Below are positions 1 to 7,290 of a DNA stretch of 64,000 nt, one piece after another. The translations under genes were made by a program, and so were the position numbers. Position 1 is the stretch's first letter. Each line of letters starts with the position of its first letter. This DNA is from Microbacterium enclense (GTDB taxonomy: Bacteria; Actinomycetota; Actinomycetes; Actinomycetales; Microbacteriaceae), in assembly GCA_038182865.1 (NCBI GenBank), contig CP116226.1:4030001-4094000 (forward strand), written 5' to 3'. The notes under the pieces are model-generated. The model was not told where the DNA came from and did not search any database. It saw nothing but the letters and a program-made list of their open reading frames with translations.

Positions 1-684
1 TCGTTCGCGACCCACGCGATCGCCGACGAACGCTCGGTCGTGCGCGTCGCCGCTGACGCGGACCTCTCGGTGCCCGCCCCGCTCGGGTGCGGGGTGCTGA
101 CCGGGTTCGGCTCGATGTGGAACGTGCTCGATCCCGGGCCCACCGACATCGTCGCCGTGTACGGCGCCGGGGCGGTCGGCCTCTCGGCCGTCATGGCCGC
201 GAGCCTGCGCACGCCCGCCCAGCTCATCGCGATCGACCGGGTCGCCGCGCGCCTCGACCTCGCGCGCGAGCTCGGCGCGACCGACACCGTCGATGCCGCG
301 AACGACGACGTCGCGACGCGCCTGGCCGACCTCACCGGCGGGCGCGGGGTCACGCTCGGCTTCGACACCACCGGGCACCCCGGAGTCGCGCGGACCGCGC
401 TCGAGGCCGCGGCGGCGCGGGGCACCGTGCTGGTATGCGGGGCTCCCCCGCCCGGAACCGAGATCGCGGTGGACATCCAGGGGATCCTCACCGGCAAGAT
501 CCTGCGTGGGGTCACGATGGGCGATGCCGATCCGCGCGAGCTCATCCCGCGGCTGGTCGCGCTGCACGCCGAGGGACGCCTCCCGCTGGAGAAGCTCGAG
601 CACCGGTACACGCTCGACGAGATCACGGCGGCGATCGACGACATGCACCACGGTCGGACGGTGAAGCCGGTCATCGTTTACTGA
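1..684 (+). CDS. zinc-type alcohol dehydrogenase, C-terminal part (5' truncated by window edge)
   Basis: Open from the first base, so only the last 227 residues are present and the zinc-binding N-terminal half lies outside the window. The first residues (SFATHAI) and the following segment match the medium-chain dehydrogenase region just before the cofactor domain. GAGAVGLS is the glycine-rich NAD(P) loop, and a basic/acidic turn (IAIDRVAARL) follows the second strand, suggesting NAD. The overall pattern resembles aryl-alcohol (benzyl-type) dehydrogenases, which oxidise alcohols to aldehydes in the cytoplasm. Substrate cannot be read from this fragment. Ends 58 bases before the next gene, which has its own promoter. 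Confidence 0.85.
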   Translation, partial: SFATHAIADERSVVRVAADADLSVPAPLGCGVLTGFGSMWNVLDPGPTDIVAVYGAGAVGLSAVMAASLRTPAQLIAIDRVAARLDLARELGATDTVDAANDDVATRLADLTGGRGVTLGFDTTGHPGVARTALEAAAARGTVLVCGAPPPGTEIAVDIQGILTGKILRGVTMGDADPRELIPRLVALHAEGRLPLEKLEHRYTLDEITAAIDDMHHGRTVKPVIVY

Positions 685-742
685 CGTCACGGATGCCGTG
701 CGCGGTCCCGCACGGCGTCCGTGTTCCCGCCATAATCACCCC

Positions 743-1462
743 ATGTACGGAGAACGACTCGCGCGCTGGGAGCGCGCGGTGGAGTGGCCCCTGGTCATCG
801 CGGCCCTGATCTTCCTCGCCGCGTACGCGACCCAGATCCTCGCGACGCCCGAAGGGCTGGTCGAGACGGTGGCGGAGATCGTGCTCAAGGCGACGTGGGC
901 CGTCTTCCTGGTCGACTACGTCGTCCGACTCGCGATCGCCCAGCACCGGTGGCGGTGGTTCTGGCGTCACCTGCTGGATCTCGCGATCGTGGCGCTGCCG
1001 GTCTTCCGGCCGCTGCGCCTCATGCGCTTCTTCACGATCATCGCGCTCATCCACCGCAACACCGGCACGATGCTCCGCGGACGCGTGGCGGTGTTCACCG
1101 TCGGCGCCACGGCCATGACCGTCTTCGTCGCCGCCCTCGCGGTCTACGACGCCGAGAAGGGCGGTGGCGGCCCGATCTCGACGTTCGGCGACGCCGTCTG
1201 GTGGGCGTTCGAGACGATCACCACCGTCGGATACGGCGACTACTACCCCGTCACGATCACGGGCCGCATCGTTGCGGTGGGACTCATGGTCGGAGGCATC
1301 GCCCTGATCGGTGTCGTGACCGCCACGCTCGCCTCGTGGATCGTGCAGCGCGTCTCGGTCGAGGCGGAAGAGGCGACCGCGGCGACCGAGACGCAGGTCG
1401 AGGCCCTGCGCGGCGAGATCGCCGACCTCAAGGAGATGCTGCGCGAGATCCCGCGCGCGTGA
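743..1462 (+). CDS. voltage-gated-type potassium channel
   Basis: 239-residue membrane protein with the potassium selectivity filter TVGYGD at about residues 161-166, followed by YYPVT. Hydrophobic segments near residues 15-32, 48-66, 77-92, 115-135 and 178-200 fit a small 6-TM Kv-like subunit. The segment before residue 100 carries arginines (FRPLRLMRF) like a reduced S4 sensor. The last 35 residues are charged and heptad-like, probably a cytosolic coiled coil. The ATG at 743 is chosen because CATAAT lies six bases upstream, giving a leaderless start, and the in-frame extension upstream is not coding-like. It would act as a membrane potassium conductance; gating is not predictable. Confidence 0.88.
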   Translation: MYGERLARWERAVEWPLVIAALIFLAAYATQILATPEGLVETVAEIVLKATWAVFLVDYVVRLAIAQHRWRWFWRHLLDLAIVALPVFRPLRLMRFFTIIALIHRNTGTMLRGRVAVFTVGATAMTVFVAALAVYDAEKGGGGPISTFGDAVWWAFETITTVGYGDYYPVTITGRIVAVGLMVGGIALIGVVTATLASWIVQRVSVEAEEATAATETQVEALRGEIADLKEMLREIPRA

Positions 1463-1585
1463 AGACCGACGACCGAGCCGGGCCTCAGCCCGCCGGTCGC
1501 AGGACGTCGGCCGCGCGGTCCCGTGCGGACGGGCCCGCGCGAGCTCGTCCCGTTCGCGATGTCGGCGCGCTCTCCTCATCTTGAG

Positions 1586-1604
1586 TAAGGTAACCCTTGC
1601 CTAA
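1586..1604 (+). promoter_or_regulatory. DtxR/IdeR-type iron box upstream of the siderophore uptake operon
   Basis: TAAGGTAACCCTTGCCTAA is a 19-bp imperfect palindrome that matches the IdeR/DtxR consensus TTAGGTTAGGCTAACCTAA at 13 positions, including the outer AGG and CCTAA blocks. It lies 42 bases before the GTG of the binding-protein gene. Iron-loaded IdeR/DtxR should repress here, so the operon would be induced by iron shortage. The match was made by eye; binding is inferred. Confidence 0.75.
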
Positions 1605-1645
1605 GCCTTCGCCCCGGCATCCCCCTCCCGAAAGGACATCTCGCT

Positions 1646-2578
1646 GTGCCCTCACGCCGCCGCTCCTCGCACCGACTCACCCTCGCGGCATCCGTCGCCG
1701 GTCTCGCCCTCCTCGTCTCGGGGTGCGCGGGCGGGGCGACAGCCGCCCCCGAGTCCAGCGCCGCGTCGACCCACGAGGTCTCTCACGCCCGCGGGACGAC
1801 GGCGGTCTCGACCGCTCCGCAGCGCGTCGTGACGCTCGAACCGCTCGAGCTCGACACCGCGGTCTCCGTCGGCATCACCCCCGTGGGTGCGGCGGTGGCC
1901 AACATGGTCAACGGCGTTCCGAGCTACCTCGGCGTCGACGGCGTCACGCCCGTGGGCACCGTCAGCGAGCCCGATCTCGAAGCCATCGCCGCGCTCGAGC
2001 CCGACCTCATCCTCGGTACCGAATCGCGACACTCCGCGCTGTACGACCAGCTCAGCGCGATCGCGCCGACGGTCTTCATCGCCACGCAGGCCGATCCCTG
2101 GCGCGACAACGCCGCGCTCATCGGCGAAGCGCTCGGCCGCGAAGACGACGTGCAGAAGGCGGTGGATGCCGTCGACGAGCGCTGCGCCGAGATCAAGAGC
2201 GCACACGATCTCACCGGGCAGACCGCCGAGATGATCCGCCCGCGCGACGAGACCACGCTCAGCCTGTACGGCCCGGTCTCGTTCGCGGGAAGCCTGCTCG
2301 AGTGCGTCGGGTACACGATCCCCGACCACGAGTGGGAGGACGGCCTGCAGGCGGACATCTCGCCCGAGAACATCGCGAGCGCGACCGCGGACGCCGTGTT
2401 CGTCACGACCACCGACGTGGACGATCCCTCCACGGTGCCGGCCGCCATCATCCAGAACGCCGCCTCGTTCCCCGTCGTGACCCTCGTCGACACGAGCACG
2501 TGGGTCGCCGGCGTCGGCCCGAAGGGCGCGCAGTCCGTGCTCGGCGACATCGAGTCCTTCCTCACAGCGGGGAAATGA
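1646..2578 (+). CDS. iron-siderophore ABC transporter substrate-binding lipoprotein
   Basis: 310 residues. Signal peptide with basic head (SRRRSSHR), hydrophobic core and lipobox LVSGC (Cys27), so a lipid-anchored binding protein. It has the helical-backbone metal-receptor (FecB/FhuD) pattern: AVSVGITPVGAA, then LEPDLILG, then ATADAVFVTTTD. GTG start at 1646 has AAAGGA ten bases upstream. It delivers ferric-siderophore to the two permeases that follow; its stop overlaps the next start as ATGA, so translation is probably coupled. An IdeR box lies just upstream. The siderophore type is unknown, and no siderophore biosynthesis gene is in the window. Confidence 0.92.
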   Translation: MPSRRRSSHRLTLAASVAGLALLVSGCAGGATAAPESSAASTHEVSHARGTTAVSTAPQRVVTLEPLELDTAVSVGITPVGAAVANMVNGVPSYLGVDGVTPVGTVSEPDLEAIAALEPDLILGTESRHSALYDQLSAIAPTVFIATQADPWRDNAALIGEALGREDDVQKAVDAVDERCAEIKSAHDLTGQTAEMIRPRDETTLSLYGPVSFAGSLLECVGYTIPDHEWEDGLQADISPENIASATADAVFVTTTDVDDPSTVPAAIIQNAASFPVVTLVDTSTWVAGVGPKGAQSVLGDIESFLTAGK

Positions 2579-3627
2579 GCAGGGTTCTCCCCGCGCGGGT
2601 GTCGACGACGGCCCCCGCACCCCGATCCCCCGGGATCGGTCGGACCGCCATCGGCACCCTCGTGCTGGTGGCGGTCCTCGCCGTCACCGTCGCCCTGTCG
2701 CTGATGATCGGCGCGAACCCCCTACCGTGGCAGACGGTGTGGGCGTCTCTCACCGGAGCGGGCGCCCCCGACACCGACTTCGTGGTTCAGGGGCTCCGCG
2801 TCCCTCGCACGATCGCGGGGATCGTCGCCGGCGCCGCACTGGGGGCGGCGGGCGCACTCATGCAGGCGTTCTCCCGCAACCCGCTCGCCGACCCCGGCAT
2901 CCTCGGCGTCAACGCCGGCGCCGCGTTCGCCGTCGCCCTCACGGTGGCGGTGTTCGGCATCCAGAGCTCCCTCCTGCTCATCTGGCCGGCCTTCCTCGGT
3001 GCTCTCGTCGTGACGGTCGCCGTCGCTCTCGTCGGCTCGTCGGGGCGGGGGCCGGCCGATCCGATCCGCCTCACGCTCGCGGGCGTCGCCGTCGGCGCGG
3101 TGCTCTCGGGGATCACCTCGGGCATGATGCTCAGCAACCCCGACGCCTTCGACCTCATGCGCGGGTGGAACGCGGGCTCGCTCCTCGGGCGCGGCCTCGA
3201 CATCGTCCTCCCGGTCGCGCCGTTCATCGCGGCGGGCCTCGTGGCGGCGTTCGTGCTCGGCCGCCCGCTCAACGCCCTCGCGCTCGGCGACGACCTCGCC
3301 CGGGCACAGGGCATCCCCGTGGGCACCGTGCGGGTGGCATCCGTCGCCGCCATCACCGTGCTCGCCGGGGCGGCAACGGCCCTCGTCGGTCCCCTGTCGT
3401 TCGTCGGGCTCATGGTGCCCCACGCCGTACGGTGGATCGTCGGCCCCGACCAGCGCCGTATCCTTCCGCTCAGCGCCCTCGCCGCCCCGATCGTCGTGCT
3501 GCTGGCCGATGTGCTGGGCCGCGTGATCATCGCCCCGGCCGAGGTGCCCGCGGGGATCGTCACCGCGTTCGTGGGCGCCCCCGTGCTCATCGCGCTCGCG
3601 CGCCGACGCCGAGCGAGCGCACGGTGA
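2575..3627 (+). CDS. FecCD-family iron-siderophore permease, first subunit
   Basis: 350 residues, normal for the family, with about nine or ten hydrophobic helices. Conserved FecCD segments are visible: VPRTIAGIVAGAALGAAG, then QAFSRNPLADPGILGVNAGA, and near the end a short loop containing PLSFVGLMVPHAVR, the coupling region for the ATPase. Start ATG overlaps the stop of the binding protein (ATGA). It forms the membrane channel as a heterodimer with the next gene product. The 20-residue N-terminal tail before the first helix is proline-rich and slightly long. Confidence 0.93.
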   Translation: MSRVLPARVSTTAPAPRSPGIGRTAIGTLVLVAVLAVTVALSLMIGANPLPWQTVWASLTGAGAPDTDFVVQGLRVPRTIAGIVAGAALGAAGALMQAFSRNPLADPGILGVNAGAAFAVALTVAVFGIQSSLLLIWPAFLGALVVTVAVALVGSSGRGPADPIRLTLAGVAVGAVLSGITSGMMLSNPDAFDLMRGWNAGSLLGRGLDIVLPVAPFIAAGLVAAFVLGRPLNALALGDDLARAQGIPVGTVRVASVAAITVLAGAATALVGPLSFVGLMVPHAVRWIVGPDQRRILPLSALAAPIVVLLADVLGRVIIAPAEVPAGIVTAFVGAPVLIALARRRRASAR

Positions 3628-4658
3628 CCGCGGTCGAGGTCGGCTACCGCCGGGTGCTGCTCGGCGCTCTGCCGGTGCGCGCGCGCAGCATCGTCGTCGG
3701 AACCGCGGTGCTCCTGGCCGTCGTCGTGCTCGCCGTCTTCTCTCTCGGCTGGGGCACGTATCCCGTGGCTCCGGATGCCGTGGTCCGTACGCTGTTCGGA
3801 GCCGGCGACGCCATGGACACCACCATCGTCGTCGGCTGGCGCCTCCCCCGTACCCTCGCCGCCGTCGCCCTCGGTGCGCTCCTGGCCATCGCCGGAGCAC
3901 TGTTCCAGACCGTCACACGCAACCCGCTCGCCAGCCCCGACATCCTGGGATTGTCCAACGGCGCGTTCACCGGCATGCTGCTGACCCTCGTGCTCGTGTC
4001 GGCGTCGTGGCCGGCGCGGGCCGTGGGGGCGCTGGTGGGGTGCCTCGTGGCATCCGCCGTCATCTGGCTCTTGTCGCTGCGCGGAGGGATCCAGGGCTTC
4101 CGGCTCATCGTGGTGGGGATCGGCGTCTCGGCGATGCTCGCCTCGCTCAACACGTGGATGCTGCTCCGCATCGAACTCGAGACGGCGATGTTCGCCTCCG
4201 CGTGGGGGCAGGGCACGCTCAACGGCGTCACCGGCGAGGCGGTGACCGGGGTGGTGCTGTGCGCGGCGCCGTTCGCCGTCGCCGCGTTCGCCCTCGTCCC
4301 GGCGCTGCGTCAACTCGAACTCGGCGACGACATGGCCGCGGCCTCCGGCGTGCGTCCGCACCTCGTGCGCACCCTGGCGCTCCTCGCCGGAGTGGTGCTG
4401 GTGTCCGCCGCCACCGCGATCGCCGGCCCCATCGCGTTCGTCGCCCTGGCCGCCCCGCAGATCGCGCGACGGCTCGCCCGCACGCCGTCGCTGTCGCTCG
4501 CGCTGTCGGCGCTGGTCGGCGCCCTCCTCCTCCTGGGCTCCGACGTCATCGCGCAGCATGTGCTGCCGGTGACCCTTCCCGTCGGCGTCGTCACCGTCTC
4601 GGTCGGCGGCGCGTACCTCATCGTCATGATCGTCTCGGAGATCCGCCGCCGTGTCTGA
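3624..4658 (+). CDS. FecCD-family iron-siderophore permease, second subunit
   Basis: 344 residues, paralogous to the preceding permease but clearly diverged. Conserved blocks include LPRTLAAVALGALLAIAGA, VTRNPLASPDILGLSNGA and PIAFVALAAPQIARRL. GTG start overlaps the previous stop by four bases (GTGA). Together with the upstream subunit it makes the pseudo-twofold membrane pore of a type II ABC importer. Homologues in Gram-positive bacteria often carry the label FepG/FhuG, but the substrate cannot be assigned from sequence. Confidence 0.93.
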   Translation: MTAVEVGYRRVLLGALPVRARSIVVGTAVLLAVVVLAVFSLGWGTYPVAPDAVVRTLFGAGDAMDTTIVVGWRLPRTLAAVALGALLAIAGALFQTVTRNPLASPDILGLSNGAFTGMLLTLVLVSASWPARAVGALVGCLVASAVIWLLSLRGGIQGFRLIVVGIGVSAMLASLNTWMLLRIELETAMFASAWGQGTLNGVTGEAVTGVVLCAAPFAVAAFALVPALRQLELGDDMAAASGVRPHLVRTLALLAGVVLVSAATAIAGPIAFVALAAPQIARRLARTPSLSLALSALVGALLLLGSDVIAQHVLPVTLPVGVVTVSVGGAYLIVMIVSEIRRRV

Positions 4659-5484
4659 AACCTCTCGCCTCGAAGCCCGTGCCGTCTCGCTCGCCTACGA
4701 CGGCACGACCGTCGTCCCCGAGCTGAGCGTCGCCGTCCCGCCCGGGTCGTTCACCGTGATCATCGGCCCGAACGCGTGTGGCAAATCGACGCTCCTGCGG
4801 GGGCTCTCCCGGCTTCTCGCCCCCACCGACGGGACCGTCGTCCTCGACGGGCGCGACATCTCGAGCTACCCCGCCAAAGAGGTGGCGCGCCGGCTCGGGC
4901 TCCTCCCGCAGACGGCTCTCGCCCCCGACGGCATCACCGTCGCCGACCTCGTCGGCCGCGGCCGCTACCCGCACCAGTCGCTGCTGCGGCAGTGGTCGAG
5001 CGCCGACGAGGCCGCGGTGGAGGAGGCCCTGGATGCCACGGGCACCGCGGATCTGTCGGCCCGCCCCGTCGATGCTCTCTCGGGCGGACAGCGCCAGCGC
5101 GTCTGGGTCGCGATGGTGCTCGCGCAGCAGACCGACCTGCTGCTGCTCGACGAACCGACGACGTACCTCGACGTGGCGCATCAGGTCGAGCTGATGGAGC
5201 TGTTCGCTGAACTCAACGCCCGCGGGCGCACGGTCGTCGCGGTGCTGCACGACCTGAATCACGCCGCTCGCTACGCGAGCCACATCATCGCCATGCGCGA
5301 GGGACGCATCGTCGCCGAGGGGCCGCCGCGCGAGGTGATCACGAGCGAACGCGTCGAGGAGGTCTACGGCCTGCCGAACGTCGTGATCGACGACCCGGTC
5401 ACGGGAGGACCGCTGGTGGTCCCCCTCCGTGGTGGGGCGTTCGCGGCGCGGGCCGCCGAGGCTGCGGCGGGGCTCGAGGCGTGA
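4651..5484 (+). CDS. iron-siderophore ABC transporter ATP-binding protein
   Basis: 277 residues. Walker A is GPNACGKST (about residues 39-47); the Cys in place of the usual Gly is common in siderophore ATPases. Signature LSGGQRQR, Walker B LLLLDEPT, D-loop and switch histidine (VLHDLNHA) are all intact, so the enzyme should be active. GTG start lies eight bases inside the upstream permease, and its end overlaps the flavoprotein gene. It powers the two-permease importer. The C-terminal tail is Ala/Glu-rich and of no clear function. Confidence 0.94.
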   Translation: MSETSRLEARAVSLAYDGTTVVPELSVAVPPGSFTVIIGPNACGKSTLLRGLSRLLAPTDGTVVLDGRDISSYPAKEVARRLGLLPQTALAPDGITVADLVGRGRYPHQSLLRQWSSADEAAVEEALDATGTADLSARPVDALSGGQRQRVWVAMVLAQQTDLLLLDEPTTYLDVAHQVELMELFAELNARGRTVVAVLHDLNHAARYASHIIAMREGRIVAEGPPREVITSERVEEVYGLPNVVIDDPVTGGPLVVPLRGGAFAARAAEAAAGLEA

Positions 5485-6422
5485 GCGCGGAGCGGATGCC
5501 GGGGGCCGGGGTTTCGGCCCGGGCCGAGGCTTCGTCGCTGGGCGGGGACCGGATGCCTCCGCGCGCCGAGACGGGGACCGTGCCCGAGGCTCCCGGCGAG
5601 GCGGCGTCCGCTGCTCCTCGTCCGTGGGAGTACAGTGCCTTCCCCGTCGCCGTGGCCCGGCGCGAGATGATCTCACCGAACTTCCTGCGTCTCACCTTCG
5701 CCGGCGACGCGCTGCAGCACTTCGCGCCGTGGGGCATCGACCAGCGGATCAAGCTCGTGCTGCCTCTGCCGAGCGGCGGCCTCGCCGATTTCGGTCTGCT
5801 CGCCGAGCCGACCCCGCACCCCGCCGACTGGTACACGCGGTGGAAGGCACTGCCGCCGGACGAACGCAACGTCCTGCGCACCTACACGCCCGCCGCGATC
5901 CGCCCCGAGGCCGGTGAGCTCGACGTGGACATCTACCTGCACTCCCCCGACGGTCCCGCGTCGCGCTGGGCGCGCGGAGCGCGCGTGGGCGAGACGCTCG
6001 TGATCACGGGCCCGGATATCCGCAACGGCTGGACGGGGTACGGCATCCATTGGCAGCCGCCCGAGGAGTACACGTCGTTCCTCCTCGTCGCGGATGAGAC
6101 GGCGATCCCCGCCGTCCGGAACATCGCGCTCTCGCTCCCGCCGGCAGCGCGCGGACTCGCGATCGTCGAGATCCGCGATCGGGACGACGATGTCACCCTC
6201 GCGGAGCTCGGGGCGCGGGTCGACGTGCGCGTCGTGGGGCGGGGCGAGACCGAGGACGCCGTGCGTGCCTGGGCCTCACCCGACGTCGACATCGCGTGGC
6301 TCGCCGGGGAGTCCGGCGTGGTCACCGCCTCGCGGCGTGTGCTCGTGCGCGAACTCGGTGTGCCGCGGGAGCGGGTCGCGTTCCTCGGGTACTGGCGCGA
6401 GGGCGGGGCGCTGGTCGGCTGA
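5481..6422 (+). CDS. siderophore-interacting flavoprotein (ferric-siderophore reductase)
   Basis: 313 residues. The FAD-binding motif RTYTP (residues 133-137) and the C-terminal block with WLAGESGVV and the ending RVAFLGYWREGG identify the SIP/ViuB family. These enzymes use NAD(P)H and FAD to reduce imported ferric-siderophore and release iron in the cytoplasm, which fits the last position in the uptake operon. The start chosen is GTG at 5481, overlapping the ATPase stop, but the first 45 residues are Ala/Pro/Glu-rich and look unstructured; ATG at 5553 is a possible alternative. Confidence 0.9.
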   Translation: MSAERMPGAGVSARAEASSLGGDRMPPRAETGTVPEAPGEAASAAPRPWEYSAFPVAVARREMISPNFLRLTFAGDALQHFAPWGIDQRIKLVLPLPSGGLADFGLLAEPTPHPADWYTRWKALPPDERNVLRTYTPAAIRPEAGELDVDIYLHSPDGPASRWARGARVGETLVITGPDIRNGWTGYGIHWQPPEEYTSFLLVADETAIPAVRNIALSLPPAARGLAIVEIRDRDDDVTLAELGARVDVRVVGRGETEDAVRAWASPDVDIAWLAGESGVVTASRRVLVRELGVPRERVAFLGYWREGGALVG

Positions 6423-6434
6423 CTCCGGGCGGCG

Positions 6435-6504
6435 CGGGGCGCGCGCGGGCGCGGGGCCGGGCGCGCGCGCGGGCGCGGGGCGGGGCGCGCGCGGGCGCGG
6501 GGCC
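6435..6504. repeat. GC-only imperfect repeat block
   Basis: A stretch built almost only of G and C after the siderophore operon. A 24-base unit at 6435-6458 recurs exactly at 6481-6504, with a partial copy between them, giving a 46-base period. No credible gene lies here: the open frames are compositional. It could be a slippage-prone spacer. No function is proposed. Confidence 0.6.
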
Positions 6505-6515
6505 GCGCGGAGCGC

Positions 6516-6601
6516 GTGCGAAACTCCTGAGTTTCCGGGTCCTCGAACGGATGAGCGGCGCCGCGTCGCCACCGCGAGCCGGTTTCTCAGGAGTTTCGCA
6601 C
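6516..6601. repeat. 86-bp element bounded by perfect 16-bp inverted repeats
   Basis: Left arm GTGCGAAACTCCTGAG at 6516-6531, right arm CTCAGGAGTTTCGCAC at 6586-6601, exact reverse complements with a 54-base interior. The spacer is too long for a simple terminator and holds no convincing coding frame. It may be a small palindromic intergenic repeat or a miniature non-autonomous element. Whether it recurs elsewhere in the genome cannot be tested here. Confidence 0.6.
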
Positions 6602-6666
6602 AGCGCAACCGCGCCACCGGGGCGCGGAAGCACGCCCGCATCACGGCGGAGCACGGGAGACGCGCC

Positions 6667-6819
6667 TCAGGGCGCCGACAGCAGATCCGGCAGGAGCGGC
6701 GGTGCCTGGCGGTGACGCGTCTGCTGCTCGAACGCGTACGCGAGGCCGATGAGCTTCTGCTCGGCGGAGGGCTCGGCGAGGAACCCGGTCGCAGCGAGCG
6801 TCACGAGGATCAGAGCAGC
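6667..6819 (-). pseudogene. C-terminal remnant of an amidase-family gene
   Basis: On the minus strand the last 50 codons before a TGA at 6667 read as LAATGFLAEPSAEQKLIGLA, then YAFEQQTRHRQAPP and a PDLL ending. This is the characteristic C-terminus of amidase-signature enzymes (substrate-pocket strand, then the AYAFEQ helix). Upstream of about 6819 the frame loses any family likeness, and no Ser-Ser-Lys catalytic core is found nearby. The rest of the gene is therefore missing, replaced on its 5' side by the barstar-like gene. I see no insertion sequence at the break. Confidence 0.6.
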
Positions 6820-6892
6820 CGGGAGCGGCCTACAGGGAGAAGATGTCGACCGCGATATTTCGGCAGCACCGGGGGAACGCGCCGCCGACACC

Positions 6893-7282
6893 TCAGGCGA
6901 GCACGAGCTCGATGTTCTCGTGGTCGGCGAAGACCCGCCGGACGAGCTCGAAGTACGTCTCGCCGGCCCCGGCGTCGAGAGCGTCGAGGGCTCTCTGCGC
7001 CGGAGCCACCGCGAACACCGCGGGCCGCGCGACCTTCCCGCGGTAGTACTCCCGCGTCGTCTCGACACCGAGCGCGGCGCGCGACACGGCGTGATCGGCC
7101 CACACCACGCGCACCGGAGCAGACCCGTCGAGCTCCCCGAATCCCCCGTACAGCAGGTCATCGAGGGCGTCGAGACTCTCCCCCAGCGTCCACTCCTCAT
7201 CCGGCATGAACACGCGGTTCAGTTCCCGGTAGAGAGCCGGGATGCCATCAATCCGCGCCCCCTCGATCCGCAGCGTCTGCAC
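6893..7282 (-). CDS. barstar-like ribonuclease inhibitor family protein
   Basis: 129 residues, somewhat longer than classical barstar (about 90). N-terminal strand-helix pattern with LRIEGARIDG, a helix ending in LNRVF, then LGESLDALDDLLYGG matches the barstar fold (PF01337). The second half (TREYYRGKVARPAVF) is an added segment. Barstars bind and block barnase-type secreted RNases in the cytoplasm; no barnase gene is visible next to it. GTG start at 7282 lies eight bases beyond the stop of the pyruvate oxidase gene on the same strand, so the two probably share a transcript. Confidence 0.75.
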   Translation of the reverse strand: MQTLRIEGARIDGIPALYRELNRVFMPDEEWTLGESLDALDDLLYGGFGELDGSAPVRVVWADHAVSRAALGVETTREYYRGKVARPAVFAVAPAQRALDALDAGAGETYFELVRRVFADHENIELVLA

Positions 7283-7290
7283 GGCGCCGG

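Noticed and set aside
671..1579. Long minus-strand frame opposite the potassium channel
   Set aside because: Composition is Arg/Asp/His-rich and lacks domains; a shadow of the plus-strand gene in GC-rich DNA.
6423..6660. Open frames through the GC-only block
   Set aside because: Gly/Ala/Arg-only translations on both strands caused by composition, no ribosome sites.
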